Positions 11,701 through 26,700 of a DNA stretch of 64,000 bases are shown here, in pieces; position 1 is the first letter of the stretch, and each line of letters begins with the position of its first letter. The position numbers and the translations under genes are program-made. Origin of the DNA: Tigriopus japonicus (taxonomy: Eukaryota; Arthropoda; Copepoda; Harpacticoida; Harpacticidae); the NCBI GenBank assembly GCA_010645155.1, contig CM021315.1, forward strand, positions 12,712,231-12,776,230, given 5' to 3'. The notes below the pieces were generated by a model, which saw nothing but the letters and a program-made list of their open reading frames with translations, searched no databases and had not been told where the DNA came from.

Positions 11701-14700
11701 AGATTGTTCAACTGTCTTAAGCATCACCGGGGACAGCGTCTCTGAGTAAAGGTAATGGTAATATCGATGGTAGAAGGCTCCACTTGTGAGCACCATGGAG
11801 TAGTCGTTGGTCCATTTGGACGAAAACGACCATTGGTTTTTAAGAACGTTCCAATAGTGTGACCTTGCCGGATAGCCCACAATTCGATCGGGAAACATAT
11901 TCCACACATGAAATGCAAAGTCTATCTCATCCGTGGTGAGTATTGAGTCATCGTTTAAAGATAGGATGCTATTGGTTTCAATTTCTGGAAACATTCGAAA
12001 CCGTTCATTTAGTGAAGAGCCTGGAGGAAGAGTCTTGATTTGCAAGATTTTTCTTGGAAGGGTTGGCCATTTGTTCAATGGGGGAGGTCCCTGTGAGCTT
12101 TTTGAAGACCATAATACCAGAATCTAGAAATAAAAGCAATGATATCCGTAATAGTAATGAGGAAGATTGTTCGTTTCTCATAAAATTAAATCGGAAAAAG
12201 GCCCAACAAAACTATATTTTGAGCGAGATGCAGTTTTCTGTTTATTACCAATCTTTGGCCTCAAACCTTCTGTGCCAACCCTAACAATATTTCAAAACAT
12301 GCTGATGCTAGTTTGCGAAAGTAGGCATATAGTAATGGGTTTAGGTCCATGCACAATTGCATCTAACGCTGCCTATCATGACCTTGAGCCTGACTATGAG
12401 CCTTTGTGTCAACACCAATTAAATGAGACACGCAAAGTTTGTGCAACCTTTGTGGAAGCTCCATGGACAACACTACCACTCTCAATGAGAGTACAACATG
12501 CCTCATCCCTAGGGACGGGCAAAAAGTGTAAAAATATTTTTGGTAACATAAACACATTTATTTGCCTTTTTGCACTTTTAGCCTTTATTTGCACGATTTT
12601 TTTTACGAATTCGGCCTAAAATGAACAAATTGTTGAGAGTTTGCTATTTCCTCTTTGAAAATGTTTACTTTTGGAACATTTTTTTTTTCAAATTTGAAAA
12701 CTAAATCTGATTTTACGGCTCCAACGTAGGCTAGCATAGTATTGATTACTACTACAGTCAACTTCGGATATAAGGGACCCGGATATAAGGGATTTTCGCT
12801 TATAAGGGACTGTTTTGGAAGGTCCGGATGATCGATTTCCATGCAATTTGGGTCGGATATAAGGGACAGTCGGATATAAGGGACGAATTTTGGTGGTCCC
12901 GCCGGGTCCCTTATATCCGAAGTTGACTGTACTTCAATATCTCAATTTTCCTCTTCAAGATTGAAAAATAACAACCAGATGACAAGAAAGTATCTGAAGC
13001 TTTTTGTTTCAGAAATTTCAGTTTTCTGCGAATTTTCTAAATTTTATTTGCGCTTTTTTGGTTTTTATTTGCGCTTTTGACCTTTTTCTGCATTTTATTT
13101 TACGATTTTGGGCTGATTTTTGTGTAACTTTTGGAAACCAAAAGCTTCTTTTGATTTGCATTTTTTGCCCGTCCCTACTCATCACAAATGCTTTGGAATT
13201 GTGTTGGGTCATTGGGACTAGAAAGGATTGAGCATCTCGAACCATTTTATGTGGAACTTTGTCCCTTGTCTTCAGGAAAGGCCACTCACATTACGGAAAG
13301 TCCAAGAGAGAAGGACTCCTATACCTTTCTTGTCGAAAAGCTCTTTCGTAATACTTGCAGTTTCTCCCTCTTAGCAATCGAAACTTTGGACAGTCTTGCC
13401 TTTGGGAGGAGAATAAATTAGCATATCGAGTACACCCCTCCAGACTTTCAGCTTGATGGAGAAAAAAAGTTTGGCTCTTGGGTGATGCGTCTTCGTTCTT
13501 GCCATGAGCTCTTTGGTCACTGCCTGAGAAAACGAAAGGGTTGCTAGGCTTCCGATGGATCGGCGAATGGAAGAAACCATCCATCAAGTGGGCAATGATT
13601 CGTCATTGTCCGTCAGTTTCGGCACCAAAAATGAACTTGCAACACTTGTCCTAATCTAATTGACTGGGTAACACCTCCAATCTGCTCTAGACGGAGCGCC
13701 ATTAAGTTCGTCAAAGCATTACATACGTACGTACCTTTGCCACGAAAGGACTTCGTGAGATGTTCCGGATGAGTCGAAATATCGGGGCATTGGGGAAGGT
13801 GGGGTTGGGTAATTGGGTGAATATCACAGCGGTAAAGTTCTGGACCAGCCCGTCATTGTAACAACCTTCCTTGGTCATCAACGATGAGGAAGAGCTTGGA
13901 GACACGCATCTGGATGAATCTAGCCTGAAGTGCTCAAAGGGGAATTGCGAAATAGAATCAGCAAACTCGGGAGAGCGGACAAGGAGAGCGCCTGGGTCAG
14001 AATTCCAAATGAGCCCATCGCGAGCTTGGTGGGAACGAATGCGATCATGAACAATCTAGAATGAAGAAGAGACCAATTAACAATCTTCCGAGAACCAGAG
14101 AATGCAAGAATGAAATGAGGAACCAACCAAGATTCAACCACTCAGAACAAAATGTATGTGTCGAGCTTGAAACCAGATTCATGACATTCATGCCATCTCC
14201 TGCGCTCGAAAACGGTCCATTTTTTGAAGCAAACCCATGGTTCAAGAGAGGCATTTTCACAAAGGGAATAAATCACATGCAGAGATGAGAAATTCAGGGG
14301 CCCCTGCATATTTTTCCATCAAAGCTCGCTACTCGCCCCAAGTACTGAAATGCGCACACCAGTGTGTGCAAAAGCGGGAAAACCGGCCAGAAAATTGCTT
14401 TTCCTCCTTCTCCACCATCTGATCTTCCAACCTCCGTTCATGCACATCCAAATTGGAAAGCATCGGTTCTCTCCAGGGGGCGTTTCAATTACATTTATCC
14501 ACATTTGGTTTCCCAAGCCACCTCGTTCAACACAACGAAGGTTGGCGGCTTAACTCAAGACTCTTTCACTCACCTCCAGAGTGGTCATGACGATCTTCTC
14601 CACCGAACTGAGGTATCGATCCCAGAGCATCTGGGTCTGTTGACGCATGGCAAAAATCTTGGCTGGAGGTACGGAATGCAGGATCTCGGGGACTTGCATC

Positions 14701-17700
14701 AAGAGTCGCTCATCCGCATCGATAACAGCCGCAGACCAATCGATAACCTCGCCAAAGGGTAATTGCCAACCATTGGAAAGAAGCACCGGAACACAGCCCG
14801 CTTGCAAGGTCTCGATGAACCGAAATGATCCCAAACGGCGACCCCGAGGAACCATGCAGAACGTCGAGTTGGACAGAAGCAGATCATAATCCCATCTGAA
14901 ACAAAAAGCAGAAAGCGAGTTCACAAGTCCAAATGCATTGCTGTGCGATTCCTTTCGGGTGTGGGGGCGAGCATGAGGTGCCAAGAAGATCTGTCTCTTT
15001 TTGTGCAAGACTTTTTTTGCCGATTCTCGACTCTTTCCCCCTCATTCTTCAACAAGGGGAAGACGGGAATTGGGGCTCAAACTAGCCGTTTTCTACATTA
15101 AACGTTGGCGAGGGTGCATAAATGAGCTCTCTGATGTGTCTGCGAGGGTCGACACGAGTTGGAAATTGCATGAGCTCCACCCTAAACATTTGAATCCAAA
15201 GTACCATACTTCAGAGGCTCCGGTCTTTATCTTTGCTCAGGATTAACACAAAAGAGACAGACGAAACGGTAATTGAGACGTTTAGTTCCTCCACCCTTAA
15301 CGAGTTCCTTGACGTTTGAGACCGAAAAAAGGTAGAAAATAATGAAAAAGAACAGACGTGGCGTGAACTTGAGGCGGAAAATGACAAATTATGAAAAGTC
15401 AGACGAGGCAAGAAGATTACATTGTGTCATCCTGGAGATTGAAAAACTTTTGATTCCCGGAACCGCAATAACGGTAGAATGAAGTGGAAACCTCGTTTGG
15501 ATGAAAATTAAATTTAGCCGCTCTCCTTCACAACTTTCCATCTGTTTCTTTCCATTTCCGAGAAAACCGAGTTTACGGCGAAGTACCCGGAAGTAATTCA
15601 TAATTCAAGGTTTGGAATATCTCGAAGATTAAAGCAAACTTTTCCTTTTCGTGCTTATGGGACACAAAAGTTTCCAAGGAATTACAGATCATCAAATCTT
15701 TTTGGAGCGATGTTCATTCAAGCAGGAAATTTATGAGCGTACTTGGACTATCATTTCTATTGGGAATTTAATGAGAATTCTAAGCTGGTGGAATACTGGC
15801 CAGATCGAATAAATCAAAGGAGTTCCGAATTTTTTCAGCCTCTTTATTTTCAACGGAAGGAAGGATCAAAGGACGATACTTCCGTTTCCCAGCTCTCGCT
15901 CTCTCATGCATCGAGCTTGATGGCAAGGAAATAGAGGAAGATAAAGAATCGAATAAATCGGAGAGCAAGTTATCAACCTACTCCCAAGGGCCTTCCATTT
16001 CCCATTGAACTGCAAACTCGGCTTAGCTTTGTGGTCATCTCCGGCCATGAGGGTCCTGAATAACTTGATTTTCCTGGAAAACTTAGGAACGACCCGCTAT
16101 ATTCATTACTCGTTGCTCACTAGCTCTTAATTCAATATTTGTTTAGCTTTTCAGGCTTCCGAAGAGATTCTCGGGGTCACAGAAGGAACAAGTTGTACTC
16201 TGTAGTTTAACTCGAAGACTAAAGGCTCGTCCTTGCTCTAGTCTCTCAACATGGAGACGAACATTTTCTTTCCATCCGTCAACCGAGCTGATCCAATTTA
16301 ATACGTCAGTCTGTTATGTTCTGGCGTTCTAATCAAGTTTTCAGAGAGAAGAAGCGTGCATCAAACGGGGTCGGAGGATTTGCCAATGGGATTTCTTTCC
16401 ACAGTTTTCGTGACATGATCCTTTGTCAACAAAACAACGAGCTCGTCAGGCAGATTTGAAAGGATCTTTTTAGGCTCGGTTCAGTTTACGTAGGTAGTTA
16501 ATCCAAAAACTAGCAAATGGCCAAAGCACCTCGTTCTTCGCCTTAAACATCGGATTCCGATACACTTTTCCCCCCTCTTAACATAATGAGATGTGCAAAT
16601 AGGAGAAAACTAGCCTTTTCGTTTTGAACCGAGTATGCAAGCACGACAGTCTCAAAACCCAGGGCCCTAGAAATCTCATGAGAGCAAGGTCATCATCCCA
16701 AGTCCCAACCAGATAGAATGAATCATCTTATTCCCCTTCTCGAGAATCAAGAGCACCAAATAGGATGACGACCTCGCGTCATGTAGCGAGACAAATTACG
16801 AGGCTTTTGGTTAGCCCTCCCAAAATAACTCGGGTTTTAGATGCCAATCAGGTTTCCCAAGAGACATGGAACAAAAATTCGTTCAGGCCGCCCATCGTAA
16901 ATCAAATTGGAACAACAATGACAACCACCTTTCCCTCTGGAAATGGCAAAAAAAGTCAGGTCAAAAGCAAGGGATAAACCTTCAAGATTAATTATCCAAG
17001 AGCGACTAGGTTCAAATTCGCACTCTCACTCTTACTAGAGAAACAAGGGCTTGTGTGGCTAGAACATTATCTTGGTTCCATTCTCCCTTGAGAAAAACTT
17101 TCAAGTCAACCGAGTAAAATTTGTGGAACTTGACAAGTACTGTACGTGGACGGGAAAAAGCCAGCACTGCACCAAGACGTCACCAATTTCTTGTGTTTTG
17201 TTGGCTTGTCTTATCTGCATTTGCGCATAACTATTCAAAATGCCCTCTGAAAACAGTCCCTGATAAGAGGGTCTTTCAGGTCTGTGGTTCTTAACAATGC
17301 AAGCTTTGCAACCGATTGTTATAAAAGACTGACAAGGATCTCCTCCTTCTTCTTCATAATGATTACCGTTGGCAGCACTATTTGCCGCCTGCACCTTCCA
17401 TCATAATCTTGGGTTGGTCCCACTTAATTGCTCAGCTGGGATTCTCAGGCCTCATTCATGGCTGAACCTTCAGGATTCACCCACGGACTACTCCAATTCT
17501 GGACAAGGCTGGAATAATTTTGATATTTCAACCATGAGTCAGACTATTTTCCTAAATAACAAAGATCATTGTATTTCAGTCTAACAATGCATCAGATAGG
17601 AAAATGCGATCGGAAAGCTAGGGATCGGTCGGTTTTTATGTAAAAAATCATATCGGTTCATCATTGTAAATCAGGAGCCTGATTTGAAAAAAAACCTGGT

Positions 17701-20700
17701 TTTATGTCCCTTGAGCTCTCGCTTTTGGAAACGCTCTCGATCGAGGAGAAATGGACCTTATTTAAGTGACTTAATCGGGGCCACTTGGGTACAGGAAAAT
17801 CGAGACGGGACAAAAAGTTCAACACTCTTGCCAAACTTTAAAGGGGATGGAGCACATCTGGTAATTATATCAAGTCAAGAAACATTCAAGGCTGAGCTAA
17901 TTAAGGCCAAGACGTGGTTCAACTTTTTTGCCCTTTTCCGTTTCCACCTCGAACCTAGTTCAAGGTATAAAGGCACGTCTCAATTGGAACGGAAATATCA
18001 GATTTTCCGACTTTAATCCGGAGAGCAGTCCGTCTGATCCAGATCCCACATGCAGTCAAACGAAAGGCCTCTTGGCCTTTTTTTTCTTTACCTCGACTCC
18101 TAATTAAACTTAACGAAGCCCAGACCCTATAAGGTACTACGTGAACAGGCTCACGGAAAGCTCTGGCTTTTTGTGTATTCAAGCCAAACAAGACCAAGAA
18201 TTGGGAATGCGGCAATGAAAACAAATCCCGAGATCTCACATCAGAGTCACGAACTGAACGAATTAGTACTGATTTGAGCCTTGCATTACTTCTTGACCTC
18301 ATTCAAAGTCTCTAGGTAACCTCTGCTAGTTTATGGTTTTATCGTAATCATTCTCGACTGGTCACAAGGTATGTAAGGAGAATAAAAGAAAGTAGGAATA
18401 TTCTATTTTCCCCCTCGTGTCAAAACATATTCAGAGAATTTCTCTTTGACCTGACAATATTGATAAGATCAAACTCTCCCCTTCTGACTTTTCCATTTAA
18501 TGTATCTTTCTCATGAGACAGGTTCTCCAAATAATGGACTCTTCATATCCTAGGAAAGTAAACGTAACCGGAATGACGACCATTTTCTAGCGGAAGCCAT
18601 GAGAAAATTCAGGACGAAATGTGACAGAACAGTCGAAAAGTGCTCTCTGCAAGAAAAAAAAACGATTCTGCTCCGAGAGTATCAAGTGGAACATGAAAAG
18701 CCTTTGTGAGCGAAGAGGACGAATGGCCATTGCCATTAAGAGTTCATAGCCTAGATGATGGAGACATTTGTAGTACGTACACTCACATACATACATGCGA
18801 ATGTTCGTGTGAAGTAATAGAGTTCTTAAATAACAGTCATCACATGTCAGCAGCTACTTGGCGGGCTTAAATTAAACCTTCATCTCATGTGGAAAATTCA
18901 ATTCGAACTCCAGACGAAAATTAAGGTTTCAGTCTCCCAAACGAAACTTGGGTCATGTTTACTCTTCGATTAAAAAGCCCTTAAGTCGACGACGATTCAA
19001 TCATAAAAAGAAAAATGGAACTTCCCCGGGCACTTTCGAGCATATCCAACATGCACTGGCATCTTCATCATCTTCATCATCATTCATTCATGTGTTCCAA
19101 GAGTCACTCACAATATCAAGAACGTCCGACATGAGAGTGAACATCATCGGATGAAGACTTTTTTTGGCAGCAGAGTCTCAAGATCTATTGGGTTACGTAA
19201 AGTAATGGGGAAGTCTCTTTGTTCCATGAAGGGACATGAAATCTGAGCCCATGGATGGCCCTCGGACTTCCACAAATGTCCACATGGTCTTTCCTTACTT
19301 CATAGACAAAGGGCAAACTGACTCAAGGACCTAAAGCGACAGCCAAGCCAATTCGTTTGACGGCATTGACATTTCGAGTTGTTCCGTTTATATCTGGCAC
19401 TTTAAGGTACCCTTGACAAAACGAGGGAAAGGAGGGATCTCGTGTGAGCAGCTCAGTACTTGAAAGCGTCCAACTTTCAGCACAATTACGCGGAATGTTC
19501 CAAGTACCCTAAGCCCTCCCCTTCTGAAAAAAGATCGAAGTTGCTTCAGACCGTTCTGATGGTCATTTCGCACTTCTCCAGTTCATTCCAAAAGCCCGGG
19601 TAAATCTGCTAGAAGGCCAGAAAAAAAACCCAATGGACAGAAACGTTTGCTGGTGAAGCCTATTTCTCTTGTTGATTGGAACCTGACAATTGTCAATGTC
19701 CCTCGAGGTCGAACAATATCCAACAAGAATCGAACTGCTCCAATGTGCATTAATTCCCGGGTGGACCAATAAATTGTGACATAGCCAATAATGGTACGTC
19801 ATGGGTACACACGGAAACGAACCAATCACGCTCGGCTTAAGCTCACTTGCATGACTTTTGGTTGATCCCTACTCGGAACAAAGGATTTGGAGGCGAAAGA
19901 AAATCCATTCTACAACACTAAGCTTATCTGATAGCATTGGCTGAACCAGTCATGCTTCTTTCGTTTTCTATTTTTCATCTATGAATTAATTTTGGCTGTG
20001 AACATAAGTATGTTGTTGTATAACATGAATCGAGAAAGTTGGTCCAAGTTTCGCCTACACCAAAGAGAAGTTGATGGTGATTAAATATTCACTCCGTGAA
20101 GTGTCTTTCTCGAGGCCAAAGCGCACGTGGAAGACAACGACAACGAAAAAAATGAAAGCTTCGACGAATGCATCATATGCCTTCATCCCCTTGGGAATTT
20201 GCGTCAACATTTTCCCCCAGGGTGATTGATCTACTTTCAAGAGGAGCATCCTCAATACCATCTTTTTCCTCAGGTACAACCTTTGAGGAGGGAAAAGGAG
20301 GGAAAGCGCTTCACCTTACTTTCCAAAATACTTAAAAAAAAGATGACCTCATCAAAAGTAAGGACCAGAGAGAATGAATTATCCACTCAAGACCCTCTCG
20401 GATGGTTGGCACGAGAGTGCGTGAGCCAGTTTGTCATGCTCCAAATCCAATTTTACATTCCTGCTCCATCACATTTATGGACCATTAAGTATCAAACGCT
20501 TTGACAGACCGATGAAGCAAGAAAGTGAAGCAATACGAAGTGCTTTGGTAATCTTTTCTTTCCGAGTTAGAACGAGTTTTGCAATCAAATAAATGATGTT
20601 AGAAAAGCCATTTTGAGAGTCAATTTCATTTGTGAATTTGAAATGAGAAACACGGGATCATTTGTTTTCATTGTTTCAAACTTTCAGTCTCGTGAAAGTT

Positions 20701-23700
20701 TAGTCGCACGCAATATTTTTTTAAGGAGGGGATTCAAAATATCCAGATTTGTTATTAGTCCTATCTCCTTGAATAGTGAATTTGGAAAGATCATATTTAA
20801 TAAATGTGGGACGACATTTCCATTCTGACATAATGTACTCCAATGTACACAAATCTATTCAAAGTCTCTCGGTTATGGTTCAATATCGAATAACGCGGAA
20901 TTAAAACATTCATGATTTGAGAACGTCTCGTACGTAGATCTGGCTATTGCTTTTTGATGACAAGGAGCAAGTTCCACTGGATCCACAAGAAAAGAAGAGA
21001 CTATTGAAAACGTAAACAAAAGCACGAAGAGTTTACCTCCTGTAGTCAATAATATCTGTCAAGCAATTCTCTGGAGAAGTCTGGAAATTTGAAGAACAAC
21101 GTGCCTTCTCGCCAAGTATTTGCTTTTCTATTTAGCTGGATCTTTTGCTTGGTGACGAGAGCTTCCAAAGGGAGACATTTGATCTACATGAGCACGACGT
21201 AAGACCGTCTTTAGAGATAATTCAAACGTAAGAATATTCGCTTGATCCTCTCCTAATCCTCCTAAATCCGAAATTGTACAGTTACAAACGGAGATTTCGC
21301 CCGACTCACGAAACGCTAACAAAGCTCCTCTTTTTTTTGCCGCACTCATTTCGTCTCCAACTCGATCTAACCTTGAGAAATGAAAATGGAACGGATCAAA
21401 ATAGCAACCGGACAAAAGTGTCAGAGCAATTACATGTTTATTCACGGCGTTCTTGTCAACTACCAAGACAAATCAGATTCACGAGTTTTCCCTTGTCAGA
21501 CTAGACGCTCATTCCTACATAGTATCTCACATCACGCCAAAAACTACCAACTCTTGAGTGGAAAACTTTCCAATCTTGGAGTAGCATTCACAAAGTTGTT
21601 CCTTAGAGCCCTTTTCTTTGGCACCAAGCCTTCGAGTAGTGAGACAACGTATCACAACCCACATAGGGCGTCATGACACATCACAATACTTGATGGGGGT
21701 ACACGGTTCCATCTTTTCCAGATAACAGCCAAAGAGTTAAGGGCGGCTGTGTGAAAAATCTGTGGGTTTAGATAGAAAAGTGACTAGGATTTGGCGCACA
21801 TTCATTCAATCATCCATCCTTTTTCTCACCCTCATTTTTTCCGAAAGGAGGTGCCAACTGTTCCAAGTCTTTGGCATTCAGACACTCTTTTTTCGGTCTT
21901 GTTCAGCCTCACATGCAAGTGGCTTCCTATGAGTTGCCGTCATCGTTGAAGCCTTTCTCATTTTCCATTACATACGAACACATGGCGTAATCTTTCCACT
22001 CGGTAATTCGGGAGAGACGCCTATTAAAGAGCCATTTTCCAACAAGCATCCCGCAAAAAGAGAGGCCTTTCCCAAAAAAGAAACAAAAGAAAAGAGAAAC
22101 AAAAGAAAAGCAGATATTTGTTTCAAACCCTTATTATAGTGGTGAGCACTAAATTTTCCGACGGCCCCCATTTTCAGGGAATTTGAATTATGTCTTGAGT
22201 CCATTTGAGTTATGGGCAACACAATATTATTTCAAAGTGGGGAGAGAAGTAATGGAAACAACGGGGTGGTTGGGCCTTGGGCCCACAATGGTTTCAAAAG
22301 GATTGCTAAAATCAACCATGGCTATTGTTACTTACTTTTGGACGGATTTACAATTGGAGGTTCCTCGTTCTCTTTCTCTTCCTTTGGCAAATTATTCCCT
22401 AGAGAAACTGAGAAATTTTGAAGACAAGGGCCAGAGCAAAATGTGGAAAGAATATTGTCGGGAGTGAAAATTGTCTTGAAAAAAAAAGAGTAGGAGAGCG
22501 AGCAGAAATTTATTGCGATGGGGAATACGATGTCAAGACACCTTTTGCACGGACCAACACCACCTCTTTAAAACGAACTCTCCTTTTAATCCTATTGGTA
22601 GAGGGCAACGAGTCCATAAAAGGCAAAAGGCAGCCTTCATCTAAAAACTCGTTCGTAAAACATCCCGAAGGCATTCTCCAAGGCTGCGTTGCAATAGAAG
22701 TTGCACTATATATTGGCGAGCCCTGAACTTCTTTTTGGCCGGGAACATTTCCAATACTCTGCTCAAGAACTTTGGTCCAAATTCAAATGAAGAGGGAGAG
22801 AAAAAGTTCTGATTAAAAAGGAGGAAGAAGTAGAAGAAGAAGACCTAATGAGCCATTTGTGGTGGGCTTTGAAAGGGGAATTTTTTCTCAAGCTTGTAGT
22901 TTTGTGGTCTGAAGACCCTTTTTCACACAGGAAAACTTAGGTAATAGCACATTAATTGATGTCTGGATGGAGCATGGCGAAGGCGACGAAACTGGGGCTG
23001 CCAAGTTGTTGCCATGACACACCGAAAACTTGGCTCGTAACCTCCTTCATGGATACACGAAAGGTATAAGGAACCCACCGCAAGTTGGCTCACTTTAGCA
23101 CCAATATCTCCCGGGCATCTTGTGTTTTCACACTTCTTCTACTCCCTTTCTCATGGGTTTTGCTGTCAAAAGAACACCACAGGATATTGTATTTATTAGA
23201 TTTCCCAAGTCCGCATGGAAAATCGAAGAAGTTTGAGCAACAGACCAAGTAACCGTGTACTACTACGAGCACTCGTTTTACGGAGGTCATAAACAGACTT
23301 TTTCATTTCTTATCTTGGCCACAATGAACCCGTTGGACCACAGTGTGGGCCTGGGAACCAAAGTGGGTGGAAAACGACCATGATGGGCTTTAAGAGCCTT
23401 TATGATTGCGGGGATTTTTATTTCGTACCCTCACTCCACGGGCTTGCCAAACGATTGGCATCAAAACAGGGACAAAAAGGGAAGGCAAAAAAGGTCATTT
23501 AGAATCACGAAGGATTATGTGGAGCGCCTGGTTCAAGCTTCGGAGAAGGAAGGGCGATGATGAGATACACCTCTCTTCAAAGTCGTAAAGGCCGTTGTTC
23601 CAGAACGAAAAATCATCGCATTTACCAAGCGTTCATTGCAGTAGTTTCAGGGAACTGCCAATTCCACCATGGGGATTCTGGCTTGTCCAGTTAATAGCAC

Positions 23701-26700
23701 TGTTGGGCTTAACCAAAAAAAAAGCACGAGGTTGTGCAATCCTCTAACCTAAACCACATTTCATGGCCTGGATGTCCAAACGGCTGTTCAAACAGAACCC
23801 TCTGAAGAAGGAAAAAGAGGTCACTCAATATCAACAAGGCTTTGATGTTGAAAAAGCATATCTTGCTGGCAGCTAAAAAGAGACTCGTAAATTTGACCGG
23901 GTCCCAAAAAAACTCATCCAAGGCCTGCTTTTACCTCGTGGAAACGACTGCAGTTGAATTTGATCAATCGCGTGTTCCAAACAGACTTTTTGTACCCTGC
24001 AGCGCTTTTTCGTGGACACTAGTCGGTGAAAATACCCTTTTGAATACCTAATAGTCGAAAGGCGACTTGAAATACTTGACAGACACAAGTCCCTTAATTA
24101 GAGAATGGAAATTTACGACTCTCTTGCCAGATATCATCTAATACAATTGTTAGCCAAATGTCACAAAACACGAATGTTTAAACATACAACTCATTTTAAA
24201 CAAGAATTGTTGTATTGTGGAAACTAGAAAAGTCACAGCTTTGCTGGATTCCGAGAATTCTAGCGGAAAAGGGTTCTACTTAAAATACTTGGGCCAGGAT
24301 TTTTCTTCTTTCTCCAATGAGGTCTTAAAACTTGTCCAGCTTCAACTGTCGAAATAGTCAGTACTAAACTACGACTAAACGTAAATGAAAAACTGTAGGT
24401 GGACTATGAAGTTGTTTGGGAATAGGTCTTCAATATTCAATTCCGAGCATTTTCTTGGAATGACACTTGATGCCGAGGGAAAAAGAGCTACTTTATCTCC
24501 TTGACATGTTGCCACTCAGAAAACCATGCATACTAAACCAGTTGGCTTGATTTTCCTTGCACTCGACTGGGAACTTGTTGGTTATAGTTCATTTCACCGG
24601 TTTTAAGGCGGATATGAGAACGCTTTCGAGCACGTAGGTAACTGACAAGTCTGGCAAGTCTATAATAAACTATCTTTCCAGGTTTCTTCACAACGAAAGC
24701 TGCCCATCTACCCTCTTGTGAATTGGGATGGTGCTGAGCATCCAAAATCAGATGGAGCAAGGACACAGAGAAGAGGATCAGGTTCTATCTAAGACAGTGC
24801 CATAAGCAGAGAGTACTGGTGCTCGAACGAAATTCCCCAAGGAATCCGACCGAAAATCTTTTCTCCCTTGTTTGGTAAGAAAATATTGTGATGATATCTT
24901 CCCTCCATTGCCATTATTTTCCTTTCCCTAGAAGTGAGCACCATTTCCTGTATCAATTTTGAGCAAAAGGTATCCAAACTTCATTGTCATGGCTGAACCC
25001 TCACTTCGCTAATTACCTTCCTTTTTATGCTCTACAGACATGATTAACAGTGACTTCAAATTCAAATTTCTCTCACCTTTTGCTCGAGCACCCCTCTTTG
25101 ACAAATGAATTGCTGGAATTTTGACGTGCTTTTTCAGGAGCTCATTTCTGAATTATCTCTTCCAAACAACAACTTGTCTCTTAAACAATTTGCTTTGGCA
25201 TTTTAAAAAGTCTCGTTTCTTACACGGGATAACAGGAAATTAGAATGGAATTCTTGATGCACGTAAGGGGCATCACACTCATCTAGCTTTCCTCCAACGG
25301 CTAATAATAATAATAATAATAATATCATCATGAAAGACAGTGACGACTCTCCCTATTCTCCTTGGTTAGGTAACTTTGGCTCCTGCTTTGCAAATTAGCT
25401 ATCCTCACGCGATTTCTGGGTCTAATTGATGGAACAGTTCCCATTCACTTTAATCCTACTGTCACTCATGCCTTTCATCCCATTCCCACTTTTTTAATCT
25501 ACATAACCTTATTGTTCCATCATGGCAGGTCCCTATCTCGCCAATCAAATCAATTGAGTTTCAAAAAACAACAATGGGAGACGAGGAGAACTCCCACATA
25601 TGGCTTTGAAAGGCGATGAAACTTTCCTTAAAAAAACTCTCTTGGATAAAGCTACAATCCAGCTGATGATTGTGGTCTTCCCTGCAGTTTTCCATTTGGG
25701 AGAGAAACAGGTCGCCGGGGAGCCAAGATTCATTAAGAGATGAGTTGGTACTTGTTCCTATCGAAGAAGAACTTGTGCCACTTATCCGAATTTGAACAAC
25801 TAACAAGCATTAGAAAAAGGTGCTACGATCCCATTAAGGTCAGGGTTTGTCGAGGATTCCAGTTTTCCACCATTTTGTCGAGGATTCTAGTTTTCCACCA
25901 TTTTGTCGAGTTGGCAGTGTCGTTTACCATTGTGTCAAACTCAACGCATTAGGTAACCCACCCATGATGAAGTGTCTTATCATAAATACCCTCATTCCCA
26001 AGGTAGCTCGACCATGGGTGAGGTCTATTGTGGCGCGCTTTCCGCCTGCAATGGTCCTTTCTCATGATTTTCCGAGGCCATGTTTTTTTCAAGACGAGGT
26101 AAATCGATGATTTATTCCTCTTCGGTAAAACACGTTCCTTAATGGTAAGCTCTGGCTCGACACTCGTTGTTACAACAGCAGCACTTCTGTATGTTCCAAA
26201 CCAGGGCACATTGTCAACGACCACAATGGTGTAATTGTGCTCATTCGGTTAGGGGGCAGCATACAGCAATCAATTATTGTGAATAGACCATGACTGGCCT
26301 TTTAAGAGTGGGCGGAGGCACGAGTTCCAACGTGTTTTAGGAACGAACATTAAGGTGACAGTTTTACTATGGTACACAAAGCCTAAAAACAGATGGTAAT
26401 TACTCACATAACGTATGTACAGCGCACAATTACCATCAGAAATCTTGGTAGTCCTTCACAACTCATTGAAAGACCCCAATCTTGACCCAATATGTCGAAT
26501 ATAATGTCTAGGCCACGGGTTAGCAACCTGCAGGCCCGGGTTGATTTTTGGTGGGCCCATGAGCAACGGGAAAAGTTCAAAATAGTGGGCCCTTGAGCCC
26601 ACCACAATCTGTTTGGTCGGCCCTTCAGGAAACTTCGTCAAATTTGGTGGGCTTTAACTCCAAAGCGGTTGCCGACCCCTGGTCTAGGGTAACGCTGTTT

